This document shows positions 7,383 through 16,520 of a stretch of DNA of 64,000 nt, in pieces; positions within the stretch are counted from its first letter, which is position 1; each line of letters begins with the position of its first letter. A program made the translations under genes and the position numbers. Origin of the DNA: Palsa-883 sp963847615. Lineage in GTDB: Bacteria; Pseudomonadota; Alphaproteobacteria; Acetobacterales; Acetobacteraceae. The stretch covers positions 124,001-188,000 of the forward strand of contig CAWKAN010000016.1 of the NCBI GenBank assembly GCA_963847615.1. The letters run 5' to 3'. Below the pieces are notes generated by a model that saw only the letters and a list, made by a program, of their open reading frames with translations, did not search any database and was not told the DNA's origin.

Positions 7383-8603
7383 CTAGATGACCTTGTCCGC
7401 CTGTAACGATCCCACCGCGTCGCGGCTCATGCCCAGCCAGTCGTGCAGCACGTCTGCGTTGTTGCCACCCAGCAACGGGGCCGGGCGGATCGGCGGCGGG
7501 CGGCCGCTGAAGCGCACCGGCCAGGCCGGCATCTTGTACGGCCCCGCCTTCGGATGCTGGATCGTCTGCATGATGCCGCGCGCCTCGAAACTGGGGTCGG
7601 CCAGCAGCTCGCCGGTGTCCAGCACCGCGCCGGCGGGCACGCCGACCGCGCCGATGATCTGCATCGCCTCCTGCTTGGTGCGCTGGCGCGTCCAGTCGCC
7701 GATGATGGCGTCGATCTCCTTCTCGTGCGCGATGCGTGCCTCGCGCGTCGCGTAGCGTTCGTCGCCGATCAGGTCCTCGCGCCCGATCGCCTTCAGCAGC
7801 CGCGGCCAATGCTCCGGGTTGCCGCGGCTGGTGTAGACGAACACGTAGTCGTTCGGGCCGCCGGGCTTGCAGGGGAAGATGCCGCAGGGCGGGTTGTTGG
7901 CGCCCAGGCTGGCCGAGCCGGCGCGCGGCGCCGGCTTGCCGGTGCGGGCATGGGCGGCGAAGGCGCCGCGGATGTAGTGCAGCATGGCGTCCTGCATCGC
8001 CACCTGCAGGTGCTCGCCCTGGCCGGTGCGGGTGCGGCGGAACAGCGCGCCGAGCACCGAGACCGCCAGCAGCATGCCGGTGCCGGAGTCGCCGAACGAC
8101 GGCCCGGGCTTCATCGGCGGGCCGTCCTTCGGTCCGGTGATGCTCATGGTGCCGCCGCAGGCCTGGGCGATCATGTCGAAGGCGAGATTGTTCTCGAACG
8201 GGCTGCCGGTGCCGAAACCCTTGACCTGGGCATAGACGATCGCCGGGTTGATGGCGCGCACCACGTCGGCGCCGAGGCCCAGCCGCTCGATCGCGCCGGG
8301 CGCGTAGTTCTCCACGAACACGTCGGCCTTGGTCACCATGTCCTTCAGCAGCGCGAGGCCGCGCGGATCCTTCAGGTTCACGGTGACCGAGCGCTTGTTG
8401 GCGTTGTATTGCAGGAAATACCAGGCATCGGCACCGGGCGCGCCGCCGGACTGGCGGCCGGGGTCGCCCTTCGGGTTTTCCACCTTGACCACGTCGGCCC
8501 CCAGGAAGCCCAGGGCCTCGGTGCAGGACGGGCCGGCTTCGAACTGAGTCAGGTCCAGGACGCGAATGCCTTCAAGGCAGTTGTAGGCGCCATTGCTTTC
8601 CAT
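7383..8603 (-). CDS. CaiB/BaiF-type (class III) CoA-transferase, second paralogue
   Basis: This 406-residue class III CoA-transferase is clearly distinct from the one at 2131-3321 but has the same layout: GIRVLDLTQFEAGP at the N-terminus, NANKRSVTVNLK, VFVENYAPGA and the nucleophilic Asp D172 in FGDSGTG. The FDMIAQACGGTMSITG stretch resembles formyl/succinyl-CoA-dependent transferases. It starts at the ATG at 8603 (MESNGAYN). It is minus-strand, downstream of the GMC oxidoreductase gene with about 200 intervening bases where I see nothing coding, and ends next to the mirrored repeat. Confidence 0.88.
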   Translation of the reverse strand: MESNGAYNCLEGIRVLDLTQFEAGPSCTEALGFLGADVVKVENPKGDPGRQSGGAPGADAWYFLQYNANKRSVTVNLKDPRGLALLKDMVTKADVFVENYAPGAIERLGLGADVVRAINPAIVYAQVKGFGTGSPFENNLAFDMIAQACGGTMSITGPKDGPPMKPGPSFGDSGTGMLLAVSVLGALFRRTRTGQGEHLQVAMQDAMLHYIRGAFAAHARTGKPAPRAGSASLGANNPPCGIFPCKPGGPNDYVFVYTSRGNPEHWPRLLKAIGREDLIGDERYATREARIAHEKEIDAIIGDWTRQRTKQEAMQIIGAVGVPAGAVLDTGELLADPSFEARGIMQTIQHPKAGPYKMPAWPVRFSGRPPPIRPAPLLGGNNADVLHDWLGMSRDAVGSLQADKVI

Positions 8604-8804
8604 GGTTCGACGCTCCCCGGCTTGCTTGCCGCCATGCTAGACCGGTTCGCGGACGCTGGCGAACCCAGGGCCGGACAACCCCTGGGCCGACCGACGGGAG
8701 CAACGCATGCCCGCGCGGATGTCGCCGCGGGTGGACATGACGTGATTGATCGGCCGCATTGATCGACCCTGGGGCACCGGCTCACCCGACGTCACAAACC
8801 GACC

Positions 8805-10427
8805 TCATGCCGCCATGCGAATCTCCTGGCGCATCATGTCGGCGGCTTTCTCCGCGATCATGATCGTCGCGGCATTGGTGTTGCCGGACACCACCGCGGG
8901 CATGATCGAGGCGTCCACCACGCGCAGCGCCTCCAGCCCATGCACCCGCAACGAGGCGTCGACGACCGCCATCGTATCGTCGCCCATCTTGCAGGTGCTG
9001 GTGGGATGGTAGACCGTGCCGCCGTACTGGCGCGCATAGGCCAGCAGCTCATCATCGGTCTGCACCGGCGCGCCGGGGATGTATTCGCCGGCGATGAAAT
9101 GCTGCATGTCCGGCGTCGACAGCAGTCGGCGCGCCAGCTTCAGCCCGTCGACGATGGTGCGCCGATCGGTCTCGGTGGACAGATAGTTCGGGTGCATCGC
9201 CGGCGCCGCCGCCGGGTCGGGTGACTTCAGTTTCAGTTCGCCGCGACTCTCCGGGCGGAGCTGATAGACCACCAGCGAGAAACCGGAGAATTTGTGCAAC
9301 CCCTCGGCCGGGCGATCGGCGCTGAAGATCACCGTCGCGAACTGCACGTCCGGCGTTGCCAGTTCCGGCCTGGTGCGCGCGAACAGGCCGGCCTGGGCCG
9401 CGGCGATCGTCAGCGCGCCCTTGCGCAGCAGGAAATATTCGAGCCCGGTCTTCAACATCTTCCAGCGGCTCAGCATGATGTCGTTGACGGTGATCGGGAA
9501 GCGGCACCGCTCGACGATGCGGGCCTGGTAGTGGTCCTGCATGCCCTGCCCGACCCCGGGCAGGTCGTGGGTCGGCGTGATGCCCATCTCCGCCAGATGC
9601 GGCGCCGGCCCGACACCCGACAGCAGCAGAAGCTGCGGCGAGTTGATCGCGCCGCCGCACAGCACCACCTCGCGCCGCGCCCGCACCGTGCGCAGCGCGC
9701 CGTGCTGGCGGAACCGCACGCCCACCGCGCGCCGCCCCTCGAACAGCACCTGCTCGGCCAGCGCGTCGGTCTCCACCCGCAGATTGGGCCGCTTGCGCGC
9801 CGGGCGCAGGTACCCCACCGCGGTCGAGCAGCGCCGCCCGTTGCGCGTGGTGAGCTGGTAGTAGCCGGCGCCCTCCTGCACCGCGCCGTTGAAATCGTCG
9901 TTGCGTGGGAAACCGAGATCTATCGCGCTTTTGATGAACGCCTTGCTGATCGGGTCGTCGTTGCGCACGTCGGCGACCGCGAGCGGCCCGCCGGCGCCGT
10001 GCAAGGCGCTCTCGCCGCGAATCTGATCCTCGGCGCGGCGGAAATACGGCAGCACGTCGTCGAACGACCAGCCGGTGTTGCCCAACTGGCGCCAGTGGTC
10101 GAAATCCTCCGCCTGGCCGCGGATATAGATCAGGCCGTTGATCGAGGATGACCCACCCAGCACCTTGCCGCGCGGCCAGAACACCTTGCGGTTGTTCACG
10201 CCGGGATCGGGCTCGGTCTCGTAGCACCAGTTCACCCGCTTGTCGGTGATGGTCTTGCCGTAGCCCAGCGGGATGTGGATCCACATGTTGCGGTCCTCCC
10301 CGCCGGCCTCCAACAGGGTGACGCGCGTGGTCGGGTCCTCGCTGAGCCGGGCGGCCATGACGCAGCCGGCCGAGCCGGCGCCGACGATGACATAGTCGGT
10401 TTCGATCACATCCGTTGCGGTTACCAT
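8805..10427 (-). CDS. GMC-family FAD oxidoreductase (choline dehydrogenase-like)
   Basis: The 540-residue flavoprotein has the FAD-binding VGAGSAGCVMA at 16-25, the GMC signature GKVLGGSSSINGL, a second signature GAINSPQLLLLSGVGP, and the C-terminal active-site motif HPTSTCKMG (H474) with Asn in SGNTNAATI (N516). Such enzymes oxidise alcohols to aldehydes with FAD; choline, polyethylene glycol or aliphatic alcohols are typical. I chose MVTATDV at 10427 because AGGGGAAACG precedes it; the upstream in-frame extension runs into a repeat. No signal peptide is seen, so it is likely cytoplasmic. It could share a transcript with the CoA-transferase gene behind it. Confidence 0.9.
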   Translation of the reverse strand: MVTATDVIETDYVIVGAGSAGCVMAARLSEDPTTRVTLLEAGGEDRNMWIHIPLGYGKTITDKRVNWCYETEPDPGVNNRKVFWPRGKVLGGSSSINGLIYIRGQAEDFDHWRQLGNTGWSFDDVLPYFRRAEDQIRGESALHGAGGPLAVADVRNDDPISKAFIKSAIDLGFPRNDDFNGAVQEGAGYYQLTTRNGRRCSTAVGYLRPARKRPNLRVETDALAEQVLFEGRRAVGVRFRQHGALRTVRARREVVLCGGAINSPQLLLLSGVGPAPHLAEMGITPTHDLPGVGQGMQDHYQARIVERCRFPITVNDIMLSRWKMLKTGLEYFLLRKGALTIAAAQAGLFARTRPELATPDVQFATVIFSADRPAEGLHKFSGFSLVVYQLRPESRGELKLKSPDPAAAPAMHPNYLSTETDRRTIVDGLKLARRLLSTPDMQHFIAGEYIPGAPVQTDDELLAYARQYGGTVYHPTSTCKMGDDTMAVVDASLRVHGLEALRVVDASIMPAVVSGNTNAATIMIAEKAADMMRQEIRMAA

Positions 10428-10501
10428 GGGCGTTTCCCCTTGTTTTGCTGTCGAAGTGTGCGCGCCGCTGCCGTGGGTCTCAAGAGGCACGGCAGATCGG
10501 C

Positions 10502-10629
10502 GTAGGGCGGAACAGCGCAGCGCATTCCGCCACCTCCGACCACGCACCAGGCCACGCGGATGCGCGACAGGCGGCGCGCGAGGATGATCGGGGGCGAGTG
10601 GCGGAATGCGCTGCGCTGTTCCGCCCTAC
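10502..10629. repeat. Mirrored 30-bp repeat pair, GTAGGGCGGAA family, copy 2
   Basis: The unit at 10502-10531 is matched in reverse complement at 10600-10629. The right arm contains the TAG stop codon of the NMT1-like gene read from the minus strand, so that gene ends inside the repeat. It lies between two co-oriented minus-strand genes. Confidence 0.9.
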
Positions 10630-11528
10630 GCGCGGGCCATCACGTCTTCGGCCAGGCGGTTGTCCACTGCGATGTCGAACGCCGTGCCGGCGACGAAGCC
10701 GCCGGAGACCAGGCTAGACAGCAACCGATCATAGCCCAGGCGCGGCAGCACCGGCGTGGTGCTCCAGACACCCAGCGTCTGGTAGCGCGCACAGGCGGCG
10801 GCGCGGATCGCGGCGGGTACGTCGGGGAAATAATCCGCGATCGCATCGGCGACCTGCGTCCCGCTGGCGGCGGCGACCCAGAGCTGCGTGCGATGGATCG
10901 CGCGCACCATGCGGCGCAGTTCGTCGCGGCGCGCCGTCAGCAGTCCACGCCGCGCATAGAATGTGGTGTAGGAGGTCGGGCCCCGCGACGCCGCGGCGTA
11001 CCAGACATGGCCGGCGCCCTCGGCGGCCAATGCCGACGCGAACGGCTCGAACACCTGCACCGCGTCCAGCTCGCCGGCGCGCAATGCGGCGATGTTCTCC
11101 GCCATGCCGCGCCCGGCGATGCGATCCAGCCGTCGCGGCGCGATCCCGGCGCGGCGCAGATCCTCCTGCAGGCACAGCCATGGCGTCGGCACCTCGCCCA
11201 CCGTCGCGATGCGCACGCCGAGCAGGTCGGCCAGCCGGAAATCCGGGCGCGGCACGCGGCCGACCAGCAGGAACGGGTCGCGCGTCACCACCTCGGCGAA
11301 GCTGACCAGGTCGCAGCCGGGGACGTGCTGGTAGGTCTCCATCACCCGCATCGGCCCGCCCCAGCAGACATCGGCGCTGCCGTCGAACAGGCCGTTCACC
11401 ACCGTGCCGGGCGGTGGCGCGGGGACGAATTGCACCGCGACGCCCGCGGCCGCGTAGGCGTCGCGCGCGAGGGCGACATAGAACGGGGCGTAGAACAGGC
11501 CGCGCAACAATTCCTGCAGGACGATCAT
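10626..11528 (-). CDS. NMT1/THI5-like ABC-type substrate-binding protein
   Basis: The 300-residue product resembles the NMT1/SsuA-like binding-protein fold: an early GLFYAPFYVALARDAYAAAGV segment, then GSADVCWGGPMRVM, and a hinge-like AGELDAVQVFEPFA. Relatives bind taurine, alkanesulfonates, nitrate or pyrimidine precursors for ABC import. No signal peptide is evident when translation starts at MIVLQELL (11528), and no ABC ATPase or permease gene is adjacent, so a stand-alone or cytoplasmic role is possible. The stop codon TAG is supplied by the mirrored repeat downstream, which suggests the C-terminus may have been altered by repeat insertion. Confidence 0.72.
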   Translation of the reverse strand: MIVLQELLRGLFYAPFYVALARDAYAAAGVAVQFVPAPPPGTVVNGLFDGSADVCWGGPMRVMETYQHVPGCDLVSFAEVVTRDPFLLVGRVPRPDFRLADLLGVRIATVGEVPTPWLCLQEDLRRAGIAPRRLDRIAGRGMAENIAALRAGELDAVQVFEPFASALAAEGAGHVWYAAASRGPTSYTTFYARRGLLTARRDELRRMVRAIHRTQLWVAAASGTQVADAIADYFPDVPAAIRAAACARYQTLGVWSTTPVLPRLGYDRLLSSLVSGGFVAGTAFDIAVDNRLAEDVMARA

Positions 11529-11673
11529 GCGCGGCGGCCACCATGCGTGTGGAGTGTAGGCACCAGGCGGACGGCCGGGACAAGCCCGGCCAGCCAAGCG
11601 AAGCGACCGCGAGACTATCGCGCAGTCGGCGATCGGGGCATAGAGGGCGGCACGAAATTCGGGGGAAACCTGC

Positions 11674-13080
11674 GTGTCGCACACCGCGATCGCAACCGCG
11701 CGGTCGTCGTCGGCGCGGCGCTGGACTGCCTGCGTCGTGCTGCTGGCCGGCGGGTTCCTGCCGCCGGCGGATTTCTTCATCGTCAACGTCACGCTGTCCT
11801 CGATCCACGAGATGCTGCATGCCACCTCGGCGCAGGTGCAACTGGTGGTCTCCGGCTATGCCGCGGGGTATGCGGTGTTCCTGGTCACCGGCGGCCGGCT
11901 CGGCGATCTGTACGGACGGCGGCGGATGTTTCTGTTCGGCATGGCCGGCTTCACGCTGACCAACCTGCTGTGCGGCCTGGCGACGTCGGCGCTGCTGCTG
12001 GTCATCGCGCGCGTCGCGCAGGGCATCGCGGCGGCGCTGCTGGTGCCACAGGTGCTCGGCGCGATGCCGACGCTGTTCGATGACGAGCGCGGCCTGGCGC
12101 GGGCAATGAGCGCCTACGGCATCATGATGGGCCTGGCCGCCGCGGCCGGACAGCTCGGCGGCGGCGTGCTGGTGGCCTGGAGCCCGTGGGACCTGGGCTG
12201 GCGCGGCGTCTTCCTGCTGAAGCTGCCGGTCTGCCTGGCGGTGCTCGCTGCCGCCTGGTTCGTGGTGCCGGAGACCAGCACCTCGCGCCGGGCGCGGCTG
12301 GATGGCGGCGGGATCGTTCTGCTGTCGGCGATGCTGGCCGGTCTCATCCTGCCGTTGGTCGAGGGTCCGCAACTGCACTGGCCGGCCTGGACGATCGCCG
12401 GGCTGGTCAGCGTGCCGATCCTGTTGGTCTGGTTCCTGGGATGGGAGGCGCGGTTCGCGCGGCGCGGCTTCATGCCGTTGCTCGATCTCGGGCTGCTGCG
12501 CATCCCCAGCTTCCGGCGCGGCGCGGCGGTGGCGACGCTGTTCTTCTTCACCACGCCGTTCTACCTGCTGTTCGGCCTCTATGAGCAGGAGGGCCGGGGG
12601 ATCGCCCCGCTGTTCACCGGGCTGGCGTTCCTGCCGTACGGGATCGGGCTGTTCGCCGGCTCGATCGGCAGCGCGCCGCTGCCGGCCTGGTTGCGGCCGC
12701 GGCTGCTGACGATCGGCATGGTGGTTCAGGTGGCGGGCTATGCGGCGATCGGGCTGGGCGTCGCCGGTGGGTGGCCCCCCTGGCAGGTCACGCTGACCGT
12801 GTTCGTCGCCGGCTTCGGCCAGGGGATTGCCCTGCCGCGGCTCTACAATGTCGCGCTGGGCCGTGTGCCGCCGGACCAGGCGGGCGTGGCGGCGGGGGTG
12901 ATCAACTCGCTGCTGCAGATCGGCGCGGCGATCGGCGTGGCGGCGATCGGCAGCCTGTTCTTCGCCGTGCTGGGTGGGGCCCATGGCGAGCCGGCCTATG
13001 CGCACGCCTTCGGGGTGGCGATGATCGCCGTCGTCACGGCGCTGGGCCTGGCGATGCTGGCGACGATGTTGCCCGACTGA
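11674..13080 (+). CDS. MFS drug/solute exporter, EmrB/QacA-like (DHA2) family
   Basis: The 468-residue integral membrane protein has about 14 hydrophobic segments and the MFS motif A GRLGDLYGRRRMF after TM2, with VARVAQGIAAALLVPQ typical of DHA2 drug:proton antiporters such as EmrB and QacA. The start is a GTG at 11674 with GGGGGAAA upstream; the first transmembrane segment (ACVVLLAGGFLPPADFFIV) begins about 18 residues in. It is divergent from the NMT1-like gene across 145 bases. Substrate is unknown; it could export a catabolic intermediate or antimicrobial. Confidence 0.88.
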   Translation: MSHTAIATARSSSARRWTACVVLLAGGFLPPADFFIVNVTLSSIHEMLHATSAQVQLVVSGYAAGYAVFLVTGGRLGDLYGRRRMFLFGMAGFTLTNLLCGLATSALLLVIARVAQGIAAALLVPQVLGAMPTLFDDERGLARAMSAYGIMMGLAAAAGQLGGGVLVAWSPWDLGWRGVFLLKLPVCLAVLAAAWFVVPETSTSRRARLDGGGIVLLSAMLAGLILPLVEGPQLHWPAWTIAGLVSVPILLVWFLGWEARFARRGFMPLLDLGLLRIPSFRRGAAVATLFFFTTPFYLLFGLYEQEGRGIAPLFTGLAFLPYGIGLFAGSIGSAPLPAWLRPRLLTIGMVVQVAGYAAIGLGVAGGWPPWQVTLTVFVAGFGQGIALPRLYNVALGRVPPDQAGVAAGVINSLLQIGAAIGVAAIGSLFFAVLGGAHGEPAYAHAFGVAMIAVVTALGLAMLATMLPD

Positions 13081-13370
13081 GGCAACGGGCGAACCCGCCC
13101 AGACTGCGGGGATGACCGATCGATTGAAGCCGCCGCAGCGTCTGGGTTACCTGGCCAGCATCGACCGGCTGTCCACGGAAGCCGAGACACAGGGCGCCAA
13201 GCTCATGGGCTGCTCGATGGGTGAACCGCTTTATCAGCGGCGTGCCGCATCGGATCGGCTGGTTCGAGAAGGCGCTGGCACACATGGCGGCGCGGCAAGG
13301 CACGCTGTTCTGGCGGGAAGGCAGACCGTGGCGTGGTATTTGCAAGCGACAGTTTGCAAGCGACAGCATA
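13081..13370. other. Intergenic stretch with a tandem 14-mer
   Basis: No convincing gene is seen between the MFS gene and the hydrolase gene. Open frames exist but show no family pattern. A perfect tandem duplication of a 14-mer (TTTGCAAGCGACAG) occupies 13339-13352 and 13353-13366, directly ahead of the hydrolase start, where it could affect its expression. Confidence 0.6.
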
Positions 13371-14195
13371 ATGAACAGCATGATGAATTGGGGCACGATG
13401 AGCCGCGCCGAACGTGACGCGGCATACGACAACTCCGGCGCGGTGCCGAACAGCGCAGAGCTGAACGCGGCGCGCCAGGCGGCCTCGGCGGCGTTCCGCG
13501 CGGCACATCCGGGGCATCTGGACCTGCGCTACGGGCCGAAGCAACGCAACGCCTGGGACCTGTTCCCGGCGGCCGACCCGAACGCGCCCTGCATCGTGTT
13601 CATCCACGGCGGCTACTGGCAGCGCAACAGCAAGGCACAGTTCGCCAACCTGATCGCCGGCCCCTACGCGCATGGCTGGGCGGCGGCGCTGCCCGGCTAC
13701 ACGCTGGCGCCGGACGCCTCGCTCAGCGAGATCGCCGCCGAGATCAACGCGGCGCTGGATTGGCTGGCCGAGCACGGGCCAGCGCACGGCATCAACGGCA
13801 AGGTGGTGCTGTCCGGCTGGTCGGCCGGCGGGCATCTGACAGCGATGTGCCTGGGCCACGAACGTGTGAGTGCCGGCTTGGCGATTTCCGGTGTGTACGA
13901 GCTGGGGCCGATCCGCGACACCTACCTGAACGAGAAGCTGCAACTGACCGACGAGGAGATCGTGGCGCTGTCACCGTTGCGGCTGCCCGACATCGGCAAG
14001 CCGATGGCGATCACCTACGGCACGGCGGAGCTGGCGCCGCTGGTGCTGGACAGCCGGCACCTGCACGGCAAGCGTGCCGCGGCGCATCTGCCGGGCGTGC
14101 TGATCCCGGTGCCGGGGGCGGATCATTTCACCATCGTGCATGAGCTGCGCGATGCGGACGGCGCATTGACCCGCCAGGCGCTGCTATTGGCCTGA
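13371..14195 (+). CDS. Alpha/beta hydrolase, arylformamidase (kynurenine formamidase)-like
   Basis: The 274-residue hydrolase shows the HGGYW oxyanion motif at 79-83 and the nucleophile elbow GWSAGG with S151, followed by a late His in GADHFTIV. HGGYW plus the N-terminal AERDAAYDN pattern is characteristic of the AFMID/kynurenine-formamidase-like group of esterases. I chose MNSMMNWG at 13371; a second ATG 12 bases on is equally possible, and an in-frame ATG at 13221 would add an unlikely 50 residues. No other kynurenine-pathway gene is nearby, so the natural substrate is unproven. It overlaps the converging lysozyme-like gene by 12 bases. Confidence 0.8.
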   Translation: MNSMMNWGTMSRAERDAAYDNSGAVPNSAELNAARQAASAAFRAAHPGHLDLRYGPKQRNAWDLFPAADPNAPCIVFIHGGYWQRNSKAQFANLIAGPYAHGWAAALPGYTLAPDASLSEIAAEINAALDWLAEHGPAHGINGKVVLSGWSAGGHLTAMCLGHERVSAGLAISGVYELGPIRDTYLNEKLQLTDEEIVALSPLRLPDIGKPMAITYGTAELAPLVLDSRHLHGKRAAAHLPGVLIPVPGADHFTIVHELRDADGALTRQALLLA

Positions 14196-15014
14196 GCCCG
14201 CCAAACCTTCTTCGAACAGCCGGGCCTCGGCGTCGCGCCGGTCGCGCAGCCCGCGCGCGTCCGGCCAAAGTCGCTTCATCGCCCGCAGCAGATCGGGCAC
14301 CGCGGCGGCGATGCCGTTCTGCAGCGCATCGCGGATCTGGCGCATCTCCAGGCGCCGGTCGTCGGGGCTGTTGTCGGTCATCGCCGCACCGCGGTTGTAG
14401 ACCAGGCTGACCAGGGCACCGCGGCACAGCGGCGGGAGCACATCGAAGCCGGGAAACGCCGCGCGTGTCTCGGTCACGTATTTCGGCAGGCTGCGCTGCA
14501 CGAACACCGTCCAGGCGGCATCCCACGGCACCGAGATGCCGGCCAATGCCGTCGCCATGGCTGGCGTGCCCTGGCGGCCGAGGCATGGTCGCAACGCGGC
14601 CATGGCCGCCGCCGGCAGCAGATGCCCCCAATCCGCGTCGAACCCGCTCTCCATGCGCAGGTCGTAGCCGACGCCGATGGTGATGCCGCTGGCGCCACCC
14701 GGATAGTCCGGCCGGGCCACCACCGCGTCGTAGTGCGCGCGGTTGGAAACCTCCTGCTGGGCGATGAAGTTCACCGCCGAGGTGGCGATGTCGGGGCACG
14801 GCTCGGGCAGGCAGCGCAGCAGCGCCCAGGTCGGGTCGTCCACCACGCCGCTCGCCGGCAGCGGGCCCTTCGCCTGGCAGGCCCGCACCGCGGCCGCGGT
14901 GCCGGCGCCGAAGCCGCCGTCCTCGTCCAGCAGTGCGCCGTCGCGGTTGAGCATGTCCTGGACCTGCTCGACGTCGCTGCCGGAATCGCCACGTGACAAT
15001 TGGCGGTCTGCCAT
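14184..15014 (-). CDS. Peptidoglycan-binding protein with GH24/pesticin-like muramidase domain
   Basis: The 276-residue protein starts with a peptidoglycan-binding type 1 repeat (LSRGDSGSDVEQVQDMLNRDG with FGAGTAAAVRACQ, residues 6-50). A lysozyme-like domain follows, with the typical Glu (E88, QQEVS), ITIGVGYDL (T112, D118) and a late LVSLVYNRGA helix, as in phage T4-type and pesticin-type muramidases. No signal peptide is visible, as in many phage-type endolysins or type VI-like effectors. There are no holin, spanin, tail or immunity genes around it, so a prophage is not supported. AAGGAGG precedes the ATG at 15014. Confidence 0.72.
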   Translation of the reverse strand: MADRQLSRGDSGSDVEQVQDMLNRDGALLDEDGGFGAGTAAAVRACQAKGPLPASGVVDDPTWALLRCLPEPCPDIATSAVNFIAQQEVSNRAHYDAVVARPDYPGGASGITIGVGYDLRMESGFDADWGHLLPAAAMAALRPCLGRQGTPAMATALAGISVPWDAAWTVFVQRSLPKYVTETRAAFPGFDVLPPLCRGALVSLVYNRGAAMTDNSPDDRRLEMRQIRDALQNGIAAAVPDLLRAMKRLWPDARGLRDRRDAEARLFEEGLAGSGQ

Positions 15015-15117
15015 GCTGAACCTCCTTCGTGACGCCTCGCAGTCTGGCGCGTTCGCGCGCCCCGGTCCGATCAATTGGCCGCACCGGACGCGGGCGAAGC
15101 CTGCCGGCGTCGCCGCC

Positions 15118-16452
15118 CTATAGCGCCGCCTCGACCGCGGCGGCGATGCGGAACAGCCGGGCGTCGCCCAGCGTCTCGCCCATCAGCATCAGCCCGACCG
15201 GCGGGTCGCCCGCGCGGTGGCACGGCAGGCTGATCGCGCAACGGTCGAGGAAGTTGCCCACCGCGGTGTTGCGCAGGATCAGCAGGTTCAGCCGGTTGTA
15301 GTCGCGTTCGTCGTCCAGCTCGGCGAGGCGCGGCGGGGCGATCGGCGTGGTCGGCAGCAGCACCGCGTCGAACTCCCGCGTCGCCGCATCGAAGTTGCCG
15401 ATCAGCCGGCGGCGGGCGGCGAGCAGATCCAGGTAGTCGGCGGCGCTCTGCCGCTCGCCGCGCTCGATGCGGGCGCGGATGCGCGGGTCGTACCGCCCGC
15501 CCTGCTCGGCCAGCAACGCGCGATGCCAGGCATAGGCCTCGGCCGTGGCGAACCCGCCCTTGGCGTTCACCGCTGGGATCGCGTCGAATGCCGTGAAGCG
15601 CGCATGGGTGATGCGCGCGCCAGCCTTCGACAGCACGCGCAGGGCGCGGTCGAAGGCGGTGCTGACCGGGGTGTCCATGCCATCGAGGGCAAAGCTCTCC
15701 GGCACCGCGAGGCGCAGCCCGGCGAGCGTCGCCGGCGCGGGGGGCGCCGGCGCCTCGCCCGCCAGGATCGCATCGATCGCGGCGCAGCAGGCGACGCTCG
15801 GCGCGAGCGGCCCCACCGAGTCCAGGCTGGGCGCCAGCGGCAGCACGCCGTCGATCGGCACCCGCCGGGCGGTCGGCTTGTAGCCGACGACGCCGCAGAA
15901 CGCCGCCGGGATGCGGCACGACCCGCCGGTATCGGTGCCGAGCCCGGCCGCCACCATGCCGTCCGCCACCGCCACCGCGGTGCCGGACGAGCTGCCGCCC
16001 GGGATGTGCGCCGCCGCCCGGTCCCATGGCGCCGACGGCGTGCCGTAATGCGGGTTGATGCCGAGGCCGGAGAAGGCGAACTCGGTCATGTTGGTGCGCC
16101 CGACCGGGACGAACCCGGCCGCCAGCATGCGCTGCACCACCGGCGCGTTCGCCGTGGCCGGCGGCGCGTCGGCCAGCGCGCGCGACCCGGCCGGCGTGGG
16201 CTCGCCGGCGATATCGAACAGATCCTTCAGCCCGATCGGGATGCCGGCGTAACGGCCCGGCGCACGGCCGGCCCGGCGCAGCGTGTCGATCGCGTCCGCC
16301 ATCGCGCGGGCGGCCTCGGCATGCACCTTGATGAAGGCGCGCGCGCCCTCGCCCGCCGGATCGGCGATGCGGGCCAGGCTGTCCTCCACCAGGGCGCGGC
16401 TGGTCGTGGTGCCCGCCGCCAGGGCCTGGGCGTGGTGTTCGATCGTGCGCAT
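15118..16452 (-). CDS. Amidase signature-family hydrolase
   Basis: The 444-residue protein has the amidase-signature Ser-cisSer-Lys triad: K76 in IGLKDLFD, S154 in PGGSSSGTAVAVA and the nucleophile S178 in GTDTGGSCRIPAAFCG. Its length and the GLPLAPSLDSVGPLA-like middle match AtzF/GatA-like stand-alone amidases such as allophanate, indoleacetamide or aryl-amide hydrolases. It starts at the ATG at 16452. It is minus-strand, about 70 bases downstream of the uronate-dehydrogenase-like gene, so co-transcription is plausible. The specific amide is not predictable. The stop codon sits in a TAGGGCGG context like that of the mirrored repeats. Confidence 0.87.
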   Translation of the reverse strand: MRTIEHHAQALAAGTTTSRALVEDSLARIADPAGEGARAFIKVHAEAARAMADAIDTLRRAGRAPGRYAGIPIGLKDLFDIAGEPTPAGSRALADAPPATANAPVVQRMLAAGFVPVGRTNMTEFAFSGLGINPHYGTPSAPWDRAAAHIPGGSSSGTAVAVADGMVAAGLGTDTGGSCRIPAAFCGVVGYKPTARRVPIDGVLPLAPSLDSVGPLAPSVACCAAIDAILAGEAPAPPAPATLAGLRLAVPESFALDGMDTPVSTAFDRALRVLSKAGARITHARFTAFDAIPAVNAKGGFATAEAYAWHRALLAEQGGRYDPRIRARIERGERQSAADYLDLLAARRRLIGNFDAATREFDAVLLPTTPIAPPRLAELDDERDYNRLNLLILRNTAVGNFLDRCAISLPCHRAGDPPVGLMLMGETLGDARLFRIAAAVEAAL

Positions 16453-16520
16453 GGCGCTGCCTCCGCGAGAGGACGAAGGATGCACACGGCGCGGCGGCCC
16501 TGCAAAGCCGGCGGCGAAGG

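Noticed and set aside
13112..13417. Small gene between the MFS and hydrolase genes
   Set aside because: The frame shows no family pattern, includes repeated sequence and overlaps the hydrolase start.
14184..15014. Prophage suggested by the lysozyme-like gene
   Set aside because: No capsid, portal, terminase, tail, holin or integrase gene is seen; a single muramidase gene is not enough.
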